64,000 nucleotides of DNA from Pseudoips prasinana (Eukaryota; Arthropoda; Insecta; Lepidoptera; Nolidae). Shown here one piece after another: positions 11,731 through 24,200 of the stretch; the first letter of the stretch is position 1; each line of letters begins with the position of its first letter. A program made the translations under genes and the position numbers. The notes below the pieces were generated by a model. That model saw only the letters and a list, made by a program, of their open reading frames with translations. It was not told where the DNA came from and ran no database searches. Where the stretch lies: contig OX621245.1 in NCBI GenBank assembly GCA_951640165.1, positions 17,662,330 through 17,726,329 of the forward strand. Reading direction: 5' to 3'.

Positions 11731-13233
11731 GCGAGTTGTTTGTTTTGATTTGACGCAACTTATACAAACTCGGTCACTTAATTGATAAACAAAACCTAAT
11801 TACCGCTACACATATAAATTAATTATAAACAAACTACGAACGCGTTGTAATGTTAATGATTTATATTACAATAAAATTGGACAATGACCTAGGTGGAATG
11901 CATTAGGGCGAATAGCCGGCCGGTATTTCGTTTGATTGACGTACGATACTAACCAGACACTATCGTTCTAAGGGCCGGTAATTCTACATCCGGCCTTAGA
12001 CGTAAACAACCCTGTTCAGGAAGTTTCCCGGGACTAGTTGGAGTACAGGAAATGGGTGTGATCAGGAGAAAAAAGCGTAAGTTTACTTTCTCTTCGATTA
12101 GGTAACTTTATAGGTTCACATTTTTCCTAGTTATGGCATATTATTGAGATTGCGTCGATGTGCATTTTTGCTTAAAGTTGATATTGTTATGCAAGCGACC
12201 ATCGTTTTGAATAGATACTTAAAAGTATATGAAACAATTATTCTCTTTGTTAACTGGTTAAAAGTGTTGTGAAAGAATAGATGTCGTGCTCTATAACAAT
12301 ATTTTCCAACGAGCGCGTCGACTTTTAATTTATTTTTTATATAAGACTGCACTGACATTCTATGAGAATACTCAATAGAATTTCGCACACCGTGCACCGT
12401 AGAGAAGCAATTATTATTTTATGAATAGGTATGTAACTAATTAAGTGTCATTCAAGACTTATATGACTTCATTGTTTTGCAAATTTTCTTAGTATTTAAA
12501 CGCACATCATGAATTAAGTTTCGTCTTATAACTCATATAGTCAATGTTTTGTCCATGTTAAGTAGGAAATATGCGCAGAAGGATATTTCAAAGACGATAT
12601 GTTTTTTCATAATAGCATATAGGTATTTAAGTCCTGTTTTTTAAGACCTCTAAAGTTATGTTCAGTTTTAACTGTTTGTCTATGTCGGTGTTGTCGTAGT
12701 AGCAAAAATATTTCTCTCACTATTCTAGCATCTGAAATCCAGGATAGTTAAGTTTCATTTCCAGTTGTGCCTTTAAAAAAGTTACAGCCATTTTTCTACA
12801 TGGAGAGGTTTTGGGGTTAAGTCTATCTATAATAAAAAAATAACTAGTAAGTGAATAAAAGTTGTTATTACATTTTATAGCACTTATAATGGACATTTTA
12901 TGGGCAAACAGATTCATAACCGCTGTTAACTGTTATTATATGTTTGACACAGAATAATTAAGCACTATCATGGTAATTGCTAGTGTCTATGTAACCCTAC
13001 AATTTGTACACAACACATTGTGTTTTATTGCCTAATATGTCAGTATATTTTTATAGTTGTATTTAAAAGGTTGCCTTTTTATCTGCTAAATACAATTAAT
13101 GTTAGCGTTTGTTAACCCATATTCTTCATGTAAATTTTTGTTTCTTGATTAGATTACCTTTTTACTGTAGATACTTTATAGCGGCTACTAGTTGCCACAT
13201 TACTGGCCGGCATTGTTAGTGCAACTTCAAAAG
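11731..13233. other. Non-coding, nothing recognised
   Basis: AT-rich, no supported feature. Confidence 0.35.
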
Positions 13234-13490
13234 AAGGAAAAAAGTATGTCATCATCATAACAGCTGTAAGAAGTCCACTGCTGGATAAAAGCCTCCCCTA
13301 GAATTATCTTTGGCGAGATATACCTAGCATAATCGCCACGCTTGTCAGGCTGCGATCGCAGTATGATGGTCATAGTACTCAGAAAGAAAATGCTGTCCGA
13401 CCTCTGGTAGATATTCTCTCGGGTCAACTTCTACGCCCCCACGGGATGAGATGGGGTAATATTCTGATATTGGCCGCCATCACCACACAT
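13234..13490 (+). repeat. Lepidopteran interspersed repeat, 'GTCCACTGCTGGA' family, copy 1
   Basis: Contains AAGTCCACTGCTGGATAAA, GCCACGCTTGTCAGGCTGC and TCGGGTCAACTTCTACGCCC. The same family recurs in the other orientation at 25050-25295 and 62985-63875, and in this orientation around 57665-59520. I know this word pattern as a high-copy lepidopteran repeat; its class is not certain. Confidence 0.6.
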
Positions 13491-14540
13491 ATAGTATGTA
13501 TGTGAAGCAATTTCTCAGTTGTTTGAAAGCCGATTTATTCGAAAAGGAATGCTTTTGAAATGTCCCCTATAAAATTTGTTTTAACCGGTTAGTAGGTATA
13601 TAAATGTTGGTGTTGGTTGTGTTTTATTAACAGACCTCAAGAAGGAGGTAAGTTCTCAATTCGGATAGTATTTTTTTACGATTTAACGATTACTACTATG
13701 TTTATGGATCGATTTTCATCACTCTTTTTGTTAGAATGAGTATGATTACGCGATGGTTCCATACAAATTTTGCTTATCTGATAAGAATATTAGGATTTAA
13801 AAGGATATTCACAGTTTCGTGATGTTATCTTATAATTTCCAATCGAATCCTAATATTATTATAGTCACTTAAAATAGTAAAATAGAAACTACTTATAAAA
13901 TGTAATAAACAACCAAAAAGTTTAATATTTTAATATTTGAAATTAGGGCCAATATTACGTTCCCCATTAAAATATCACAAACTTCAAATGTTACTACTAA
14001 ATAGAAACATTTGAAGTTTGCGTTATTCAGAATAAAGAACTGTATAATAATTAATTAAAACTAAGTAGTTTGATGTTTTAAAAAATAGAAACAATTTAAT
14101 CAGGTATTAGGTCTACGATCTATCAGCTCCTTAAATGCTACTTCATTTTATAAAAGTCCAAGCAATTATTATTCTTTAATACAGTTATTTATTTATCCTT
14201 TTAAACTTTATTTTAGAAAGTGTGCTATGTTGTTCGAAATGGTCTTTAAGTGATATTTCCATTTATGTTATTCTAATTTATTGCTAATACATATTCTGCT
14301 ATGATCCTAAATTGGCATCTCTCGTGACATTTCAACTTATCAATGTAGGTATAACGTTAAAGTAATATTACTTTAAGTTAATAGTTTTCTGTTTTCTATT
14401 CTATTATTAATATTTTTGAATGGCAATGCCTGCACTAGGGACTTAAATCCCTGAATCGTAGGAGACATTTCCAAACATTTAGTTAAGAACACAAAACACT
14501 CAAGACTCAAAATAACAATTATTATTATTATTATTAACAA
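13491..14540. other. Non-coding, nothing recognised
   Basis: AT-rich; no supported feature. Confidence 0.35.
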
Positions 14541-14542
14541 TA

Positions 14543-14847
14543 CAGTTACTTGTAAAACATCAAAAACCTCACAGGAATAGATGGCAAAGACCATAAGCAA
14601 CAACATTGATAATTTGTTAGATTTTATTTTCTTACAAAAATAAATATTAATATAATTTCTTGCTTGAATGTTTATAAGTCTACGCCCATCACAAAGTTTA
14701 CGCAAATATACCCTTGCGTGGGTGCGGGAAGGGATGCAGCTCTAGCGCCTTTGAACTTGACCCATTTCTCTAGTCGCCAGTCGTCCGTGTAAAATGATTT
14801 TTTGAGTTATGTCCGAACAGGTTGTTGGTGTTTTACAATTAATCCTG
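14543..14847. mobile_element. TA-flanked MITE with GGTGTTTTA ends, copy 1
   Basis: TA duplications at 14541-14542 and 14848-14849 bracket inverted ends: CAGTTACTTGTAAAAC on the left and GTTTTACAATTAATCCTG on the right. The interior GATAATTTGTTAGATTT and TTGAATGTTTATAAGTCTAC is shared with copies near 35925-36284 and 41650-42026. Short frames across it are shadows. Confidence 0.65.
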
Positions 14848-14849
14848 TA

Positions 14850-17759
14850 TATCGGTCCCATTAATAGTTGGCCTTGAAATTCAACCCGAAGCTCGAGAAC
14901 ACCGAGAGCATCTACCATAACTATTACACCACATTCGCAGGTGGATGTATCGATATGTTTATATGATACTTGACTATGCAAACCACAAAACAATGCGCAA
15001 TAACATTATAACGCACTTGCGCTCAATGTCGTTTAAAACCCTTGCGCTTCTGTTCAATAGGCCATACTTCATGTACTTAATGTTCTTCATACATAACTAA
15101 GTGAGAAGGTGAGACATTTGCTGTGTTTTTAGTAGCAAGCTTATGCGGTCATCGTTTATGTATTTGGGAGGGTCCAAGTATTTCCAAACTGCGCAGTTAT
15201 AAAGGTACATACCGACATAACACACCTTAGTAAAAAGTCGCTCTTACCAATAAGGTTATTAATATTTATATGTGGGACTACAGCCCTAGCTTTACACTTG
15301 CTCTTTATGAAGTAGGTAGATGACCTTTAATAAATTAGTCACCTTTCAAAATAGCTTCGTAGGTACTTTTATACGCAGGAACTATATACTAATAAAACTA
15401 TAAATATACTAGTAACACTAGTCAGTTTTAATTTGGTGTCCAATCATCCCGTTATGTAAATTAAGCCCTTCGAAGTTGAGTTGAAAATTAGATGATTTGA
15501 ATTTGGAATTCGTTTATTGAAAGTCATACGTCATATTATAAAGAACTTGAATGTTTTCAATGCAATGACGTCATACTAAACGGTTAACATTTAAGTGGAT
15601 TCGCAGTCAGGATGTTTTATAGCAGACGTAATAGGTAACTTACTCGATTTATTTAGTTTGCTTCTCTTAAGTCTTAAACTAACCGAACCTAAATGGATGT
15701 TCCTAGTGATTTAAGAAAGGCTTACTTTCTTCTCTTTCCAAACTACAATTTTAGGCCCTAATTACACGCCTTTCGCGTAAATTGTAAGCTTCTGTTGCAA
15801 TTACCTTCCATAACTGTGATTAGTGCTTGCGGGTCGCAGTTGCAACGTGAAACACATAAGTACCGTAATACCGTAAGTCTGTAGAGAGCGGCTTTCAGAA
15901 CCAGATCAACTACAAATAGGTATATCAGGGCTTAACATTTTGAAAACCAATGCAACGAATACATTATGCATGACTTTCACGAATATATATTTCATCTTAT
16001 TCAGTGTGCTGCACAAACAAACGCGATTTTGCAAGTATTACACTGGTGTCTGTGTTGCATAAAGACAGAGCAAGATATTCTATTCTTTAAAGTTAATAGT
16101 TATTTCAGTAAAGTGCAGTGAGCAGCAACTTATAGAATAATAATCTATTTTTGCTACATCCTGTATTTTTACTTCTTCAAGTTTATATAGTAAGCGACAT
16201 CGAACATTTTCAAAAAAATTGTTCGATACGACGGGTGATATGGCTTTAGCCCAGTAAATCAGCTTGCCGGACATATACATTACCATAAACGTGGCCTTAT
16301 TTTAAAAACTTAATTGATAGTAAGGAAATGAACGAGTCAGTTTTATCTATCTAGTAGACATTTGATAGCAAACTAGGAAATTCATTTAGAGAATCTAACT
16401 CCGAATTAACATAATGTATAGCTAGACATATAGGTTTAGATATGCAAATCGTTTGAATAGTGGTGTAATACCGTTGTGTGTTGTATGAAGTCATACATTT
16501 AGAGGTTTTACGGCGTAATGGTCTCGAGGCCGGTGTAGGCCGGCTGCTACACGGACGCCACACATTTACGTGTTTACACCATGTCGTATTACGCGGAGAT
16601 ACTTAGTGCCCACTACCGCCATTAAATCAAATTGCTTCTCTTAATTTAACATCAATGTTCAGCTTCCAAGCTCCTACCTCACGATTTATGCCGCCATCAA
16701 AGCTGCAATTACTTACGTTGCAACTAAGTTCTTAGTCTTTGCCTACAAAAAGCTACATTTACTGCGCATATAACATGAAAATTGCTCTACTGCTTTTACT
16801 TAAATGACTTTCATATAGAGTAAGTAAATACTTATACCAATTATTTATTAGTTACATGCTTATTCAATAAATTACTTACGGAATCATTTCTCAGCATTGA
16901 CTTTCACCCGCCCGTTACATTTAGATTGGAAGTAAATTATCATCCTTCCTTGAAAAGAGCATTTTCCAATAAGACTACTGTAAAATGAGAGTCACGAATC
17001 CCTCTGTAAACTATCACGACTGGTTCGTGGATACAATAGTTATGTAGTTATTCTATTAAGCTTATCCGGGGGTGAAAGTATCGCGACTGATTGGCTATTG
17101 TAATGCAGAATACAGGACGCGGGTCGGGCCATTCTGGATCATGATTTCACTGTGGACCATTCATTCGTCTCGACATGTTGATTGTCGTGCGAACGTTACG
17201 AACTGACGCGTGATCATTTGTTATTCAATTCCGTAATGTTCAACATCTCTGGAATTAGAAATCTGCCTAGAAACGAACATCATTCATTTTTGCCGCACTT
17301 CGTTTGTTGTTATTCTTGCGATACTTTACTTCATTGAGTGAAATTCAGATTATAGTTTTTTACGGCTGGATAGTTCACAATCGTGACAATTGCTGATAGT
17401 AGATCCGTCGCGTAATGTCTGTATCGTGACTGCTTATTTTTATGGTCATGATCGTAACAGTACCGACCTTGCGGCTTGCACACATGTGCACTACATTTGC
17501 GTTCAAAGCGCATTGTTCATGTTCAAAGGTGGAGGGTCAAAATTACTCATGTGACGGCTCTTTTAAAACGCCCACTATCCTATTAACACAAAAGTAGACG
17601 TTGTTATAGTAGTTTGTTAATACTGCCTTGAGTTAGATGTGTCTATTGGAATCATGTGTCCGTCATTTCATGATATTGATGGTGACAAGGCAATTAGTCA
17701 AAGTCCCAAATGTCAACTAACTTATTACTTTATGTAAATCCTATTTCCTACTAATATCT
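14850..17759. other. Non-coding, nothing recognised
   Basis: Nearly 3 kb of AT-rich sequence with only short random frames. Confidence 0.35.
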
Positions 17760-17868
17760 ATAATAAATGCGAAAGATTGTGAGTAGAGATGTATGGATGT
17801 TTGTTTATCTTTAACGCAAAAACTACCGAACGGATTTTGATGAAACTCTGTAGTAGTACATATTGCTT
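17760..17868 (+). repeat. Lepidopteran interspersed repeat fragment
   Basis: The segment TAATAAATGCGAAAGATTGT and AAAAACTACCGAACGGATTT then GATGAAACTC is a familiar lepidopteran repeat pattern. It is cut short by the SINE that follows. Confidence 0.5.
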
Positions 17869-17869
17869 A

Positions 17870-18222
17870 TGATGATGATGTCTTCCCGGCCGAATTTCGG
17901 TCACGGCGGCCATTCTCAATACTACTACATATTATAGTGCACAAGTGTGTGCGCAAACACAGGGGCACTTTCTATTCCATCACTCTCATGATTCGATGGG
18001 ACGACTAGCGACACGACCGGAAAGAGGTCAGGTACAGGACCGACGGCTTAACGTGCTCTCCGAGGCACGTGGGTTTAATACCGCCAATTTCCAGACTTCG
18101 GGCTGATACTGAGAAATTTCTTTTTACGGAAAAATCCCAAAATCACTTTTTGGCCGACCCGGGATTTGAACCCAAGACCTCATTTTCTGCGGTTGAACAC
18201 GCTACCGCTATACCAACGATTA
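17870..18222 (-). mobile_element. tRNA-derived SINE, minus orientation
   Basis: The right end, read on the minus strand, is a tRNA-like head: A-box-like TTGGTATAGCGGTAGCGTG and B-box-like GGGTTCAAATCCC. The body (minus) runs through GTATTAAACCCACGTGCC-like sequence towards 17870. A real tRNA gene is unlikely because no acceptor stem closes around it. Confidence 0.65.
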
Positions 18223-18719
18223 TATAATGTATAAAGATTAACGCGGGTAAAACCGCGACGCACTGCTAGTATTACAATATTTTCACGATTTATGCTTGAT
18301 CTTACCGTAGTTAACAATGGATATAAATTACTATTACGCAAGCTACGGAACTCAATAGTCCGAAACAATTACATAATTTGTTATTGATACCGATACAGAT
18401 ATTCTTATCTAGTACGAACTATGTAGTTAAAATAAAATAATGTTTTTCTTCACTTTTACACTTGTATGCACTACATGACACAATCTTCAAATTTAGGAAT
18501 GGCATTCATAGATAAATATAAGGTTTTATACTGATAACACTGTATTTTCGTTGAAAATGACGTAAGTAATCTATTTATATTTACTTATTAACACGTTTTC
18601 TTAATAGCGGATTAAACATTTATTTATTTAACACACATGCAATTATAAGGGTACGTACGTACTTAAAAATAATAGTGCTACAACAGGTTTTTTATTTAAC
18701 ATAACAGGTTATTTGATTA
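18223..18719. other. Non-coding, nothing recognised
   Basis: AT-rich; no supported feature. Confidence 0.35.
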
Positions 18720-19370
18720 GGCAGGGGGAATTCCTACGCATGGCACCCGCAAAAGGTGTATGCGTGTGGGTATATCGGATTCACACCGAGTAAACCTTAC
18801 CTGCCGTGGATTTCTGTTGACGCCTGCTGGGGGAGCCCCGGTTACGCGGGAATGCTATTCTTGTGCACTATTTTACGGCCTGTCCCACAAGATGTGGAAC
18901 ACGAGCCCTGAGTGTACAATTGCTGTCTTCCCAAAGCTGTTTGGCGGCAGTAGATGACACTTCCCTTATTGTCACTGCACCCTGAGGGGAAGTTAGCCCG
19001 GACCCCTCCGCTATCTCTGAGCGAGATCAGGTGGCTCCCGCTCTTATGCCTCCTTCTGCAGCATGGCTCACAGAAGGAGAGAACAGTATCCTATTTCGTG
19101 AATTTACCTACCAGTGTCGCACCTACGAGTGCTGGTGGGGACAGAATACAGATCCCGTCCGAACCCTGTGATAAAGACTCGCTTCTTGGCCTCCCTGGCC
19201 GGGTACTTGGCACCCGTCAAGCGTTCAGACTCGACGGGTGCCACAATGGGCCATGAATCGCAAGACACATAGAGCGTAGAAACAGTAACCTTCTTCCCGA
19301 GGACCCCTAAAAACTGGTGCAACGGGTCGGCCGCACGGCTCAATACTGCCGGGTGTGCTGCAACACTTAA
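18720..19370. repeat. GC-rich, repeat-like block of unknown class
   Basis: About 650 bp clearly richer in G and C than its surroundings, with several overlapping open frames on both strands (plus: 18760-18957 and 18954-19256; minus: 19343-19104). None shows a recognised domain. The abrupt compositional borders suggest an inserted retrotransposon fragment, but an unrecognised exon cluster cannot be excluded. Confidence 0.4.
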
Positions 19371-19633
19371 ATAATATTATTAACCGATTGTACATGATTT
19401 TAGGTGATATAATCAAAATTCAAATAGGTTGTCAAAATCTTAATTTCCTTATAAATAAAATTAATCAAATCTGATCGTAGTTTTTTCTAGTTAGCAGAAT
19501 TGTAATATGCGGTATCAGTAGTACCGATAAAACAGCTTTTTCTTATAATGGGGATACATTATTATATTACAAAAATGTATAAAAAAATATAATCGTGTGA
19601 TGGAAAGCGGCTCTAAAGCTTTTGACAAAATTT

Positions 19634-19866
19634 ACACATTAGGTGGATAATTATTGAGGGCGACACTTTTTATACGCTTAAACAAATTAGACGTCAAAAT
19701 CATAACGAGCGAAGCACATCTTCCTAGTTCCTATATATGTACTATCAACAAATGGCAGACTAGTTGTTGATTTCCTATATATCAATTAAATTGTATCCAA
19801 TTTAGTAATAAACAATTATTTCGGAATGCATTTATAATAGCCAGTGACCTCACTAACTTGTTAAAT
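19634..19866. repeat. Direct duplication, copy A
   Basis: Begins ACACATTAGGTGGATAATTA, includes AAATTAGACGTCAAAATCAT and GTATCCAATTTAGTAATAAA, and ends CTCACTAACTTGTTAAAT. The same order of blocks recurs 271 bp downstream. Confidence 0.85.
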
Positions 19867-19904
19867 TTGAATAGTATTAAATTACATATTAGGTTACAGA
19901 ATTC

Positions 19905-20142
19905 ACACATTAGGTGGATAATTAAAGGGGATGAAACTTTTTGAACGTATACACAAATTAGACGTCAAAATCATAAAGAGCGAAGCACACCTGCCTCCAG
20001 TTGTTGATGACAAATATGTAGGGACTTGAGTTTCGCTCGGTTTGAATTACTTAGATATCAGTTAACTTGTATCCAATTTAGTAATAAAAAATTACATCGG
20101 AATGCATTCATAATGGCCAATGACCTCACTAACTTGTTAAAT
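19905..20142. repeat. Direct duplication, copy B
   Basis: Second copy of the 19634-19866 unit with small indels and substitutions; 38 bp separate the two. No coding potential. Confidence 0.85.
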
Positions 20143-21085
20143 ATTATTTAAATTACCTTCCTTATGTTTGTGCCTCGGTGCTTATCATGTCATGTTTACT
20201 TAAGCCATGAAATACTATGACTTCAAGGTACTAAGTATATCCTAGAAGGTTCGTGAAACACCTTAGTGCAAAATAAGAAATCCTTATTCGTTTAATAAAA
20301 AAGGAGTTGTATATCAATGTTTGAACTGTCAAAGTGCTTAAAGGACAAATCCTCATGTCACGTCATTGTATTTTAATAATAAAGCCTGAATGGCGTTGTT
20401 TCTATAAAGTCCCCTTTTAGAATTGCTTTGCTAAATGCAGCTGGCTGAACTATACCCCGGTAACTTAGTACGTTATACTCAAAATACTTAGCTTTTTAGA
20501 AATACGACGGGTAGAAATAATGTGAGAGACCTGTGTGGCGTGTTGATAAAAGACCGTGTGCCTTTCCCTGGTCTTCCAGACCGGATCTAATGTTATAATT
20601 CTGATCAAACATTTCCATCGCATTGGTCTTGTAAACTTGTAGGCTCATTAAAGAAGAGAGTTAAAAAAAGATTGTGGAAAGTCTATGTACAGTGTTGGTG
20701 AGGGACGTTATGTCAGTTCCTTTATCCGGTCTTGAATAACCACGTCTGCCTCTTTCGTCTAAGAGTAACGTGATCAACTGTATATAATGAGTTCGCTGAT
20801 ACGAACGACTGCTACTGGTTTTTTCTAACAAGTGTAAGCAGAGCACAGTTTGGGATAATACACGAGACCAAAAGCTAAAGACGTAAGCATGTCGGCTTGC
20901 TCGGTAAAGATGTTATAGATAGTACATATTATGTTTGTTGATTGCACATACATATGCCTATTCTCCGTTACGACTGGCCCGGGATCGAACTCAAAATACA
21001 GAATGAAGAACCGTCGGTTTCCTATAAATTTAGTACAACTTTTATGATTGTCTATTGTTCTTAAAATCTTCTGTATTTAATAAAG
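20143..21085. other. Intron sequence 5' of the first visible scrib exon; possible SINE remnant near 20975
   Basis: No exon was found. GGCCCGGGATCGAACTC at about 20977 resembles a B-box on the minus strand, probably a SINE relic. Confidence 0.35.
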
Positions 21086-21291
21086 GTGAATCAGTGTCGG
21101 AGCGAGCGGAGAGCGAAGCGCGCGTTGTGAGCGACCAGCGATGCATCGAAGTTCGGATTGCGCGCACAGCCGGCGGGCTCGGTCTCAGCATAGCTGGAGG
21201 ACGGGGCTCCACACCTTTCGTCGGAGACGATGACGGCATATTCATATCCCGAGTAACGCCTAATGGACCTGCTTATATGGCCGGACTTAGG
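21086..21291 (+). CDS. scrib: scrib exon: acidic linker and first half of PDZ1
   Basis: Encodes [16 protein letters not shown] then [34 protein letters not shown] and AGLR. The acceptor AAAG after a T-rich tract brings in one base of a split glycine codon; the donor is GTGAGC in phase 0. The exact acceptor is less certain than for the other exons because it is not CAG or TAG. Confidence 0.85.
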
Positions 21292-24200
21292 GTGAGCTTT
21301 TGTTTTATTAGTTTGATAATTTTATAGACGTCGGCTATTCCTCGGTGTGGTCTTATCCTACCGCATATAAGCAAAGTATTATTAGAATTTTTTGTTATAA
21401 AAATCTTATGTTAGTTAAATCGTGACTCATTCTGTGCTTTTCGGAGCGCATTCAGTTTCATACTAATTTGCATGGTAAAGACTAGTTTTAATCAAACTTG
21501 TGATATTTTAATGTATATCAGTGTATGCGTATATTTCTATAATTTTTGATATCACTAAAGTACCACAAAACAATGTACTTACATAAATACATAGATCACG
21601 CCTGTTTCCCAGAGCGGTAGGCAGAGACAACGGACTTCCATTTGTTACGAGCTTTGTATACCTCTTTCGCCACGTTTACTGTCATTATATTCTTCATACA
21701 TGCTCGCCGGTTTAGGGTACTTCAGACCGTACTTCTAATATACTTATATCTATTTATTATTTTCTACAAAGTCCAATAACCCCGGATGCACAATGAGCTT
21801 GCGAATGATATGCTAATTGATTTTCAGGTTGGCGACAAAGTTCTCTCGGTGAACGGCACGTCTGTGGTAGAGGTCGATCATTACTATGCAGTAGAAGTAC
21901 TTAAAGCCAGCGGGCCCACGCTCACATTAGTCGTGACCAGAGATTCACCCAATTCCACCCGGTGAGTTCCGTTTTGTGACTTATCTAAATGTCGCATCAC
22001 AAAATATCGCGAGCGCAGTTCCTTTCTGAAACAGTGTGTAATTTTAATTTAACGGAATATTACGCGTACTGGAATGTAGATTATTAATCCGTGTTACAAT
22101 TCGCATGTTATTACAATTATTAAATATAAACTAAGATTATTACCGTTCTAATATCATCACAATTGTTTGTTATATTGTAAATATTGACCGCCAAACTATG
22201 GCTAAAAAAGAGATTTAACGTGAGGATTAACTTGAGACAGAATTTGTATTGTAATTGAATTCGAATAATTTCTTTAATCATAATTATTGTAAATCGAGAA
22301 TATACTATTTCAAAAATGTTATACTTTCTTTATCAATAAGATGAATGCAGTATACTGTGCGTGTACTTTGCCAAAGTCAAATTTGAACATTCATTATTGC
22401 ACATTTAAAAAACTGATATTACTGAGAGCCTTCATTTGATACAAGAATTATCTATTGCCAGATGATTGTTTTAAGGTTTGGCTGGTTTTAGAACTGTAGT
22501 TTTAATAGCTCAAATCACTGTTTTATCGCGAGATTTGCATAAAAGAAAATATATATGAACGTACAAAATAATTAATAAAAATATTTTAAAGACAAGTCGG
22601 TATAATAATATAATTCTGATAATAATGACCTTCAAATATTATTGCGAAAATACATGAAGTTCCAGAAATCTTAACTTAAACTTAATTACCCATTACGTAG
22701 GTATCCATAACCTATGTATTATTAGGCATTCCATTAGATTCATCTCCACTACATTACGTCATTCTGTGAGACAGGTTATGTTGAAACAAGCGTAAACTTC
22801 AAAGTAAAAATCAATTTACATTTATACAGAACACACAGCCGAGCGCCAAGCGGGGCGAGTCATCATTCCGTATCAAGCACTACCGATACAGTATCCACAC
22901 TAGAAAACGGTCAGGTAAGGCATTAACATCGCATGCTTCATTCACGGTACATTCTCCACATTATATAAAACCCGTGTGACCAACACATAACACAACTTTT
23001 TTCTTAACAAGCATAATTCACGTAATATGCGTATGATAAACAGGTTCCGACTGGCAGAGGCATACCGAACAAACCGCTTATCATCAGCAATCAATACGCG
23101 CAGGAGTTTGAGCCGGAATACAAGGAGCAAGCGACGACCCCGGTGCCGCCCGTAGTGAACTATAGCCCGTCCCCGACTGGGCACGTCACCACGGACACGT
23201 ACCAACGACTGCAAGCGTCGCCGCCTCCTATTATCACAACACCTTATGTACCACCAGGTCAGTTTATAATAATAAGACTATTATTTAATAATTTATGTAG
23301 GTACACACATAAACCACATTAATGATAAAAAACAAAGAAGGAAAAGATTGCACAAAGTTACTGCTTATTTCAATAGAAATTTATTTCATTTTTTCATTCA
23401 ATTAATCTCTTCCACAAGACCCGCGAGATGAGAAACTCATCAGAAAAAGACCATACCGTATGTAGATTTATGCTACTATATCCTACTAAGTGTTTTTATA
23501 CACTTCATACTAATTATACATTATACAGGAGGCGCTCATAGCTAGATGCTCTCACCGGTCCGTAAGTGATCGGCGAGGTTAAGCAACTAGGCTCGCGGTC
23601 AGTTCATAGATGGGTGACCGCCAAAAGTGGTTTAATTCCTGAGCGTCTCCGTGCTTCGGAGGGCACGTTAAGCTGTCGGTCCCGGTTGTAGTCATTAGAC
23701 AACAGTCGTTAAGCCATGTCAGAGGCCTACTGGGCGGCTTGAACAACTCTGACACTAGGGTAACCACTGCCCATACGATAAGTAAGTAAGTATACTAATT
23801 ATACACAAACAGGGGACAGGATAGGGGAGAGGGATATATATAAAGATTATATAATATACTGCATATACAATGTACAGACGCCAGCACATCAAGCTGCCCC
23901 AAGCTTTTGTGATAAAGTTGAAAATCTATAAAAGAAATTTTACAGATAGGGGTAGCTGGATGTGCTGGCGTTTGTACACAAATATTATTTTCTTTCACTC
24001 GTTTTTAAATAACCTGATCGTAAATTGTCTAATTTATTAAAACTTTTTGAAAATATCATTCGTGAGGTTTTACCCATAACGATAGAGCTATGAACAACGC
24101 TACTGGAGTTCTTTTTTTAGGAAACAGCTTTCTGCAACTAGTATTTTTTTACACGTAGAGTGGGGAAAGATTTAACTATAGCTATGCAACTTTTCATGAC

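Noticed and set aside
17870..18222. Possible tRNA gene on the minus strand (also near 2920 and 42950)
   Set aside because: A- and B-box-like words are present but no cloverleaf or acceptor stem closes; these are heads of tRNA-derived SINEs.
21055..21085. In-frame sequence upstream of the PDZ1 exon as coding start
   Set aside because: No ATG; the TTG-led extension is T-rich intron sequence ahead of an acceptor.
1..21085. Search for the leucine-rich-repeat exons of scrib
   Set aside because: No frame with LxxLxxLxLxxN spacing was found on either strand; they presumably lie before the window.
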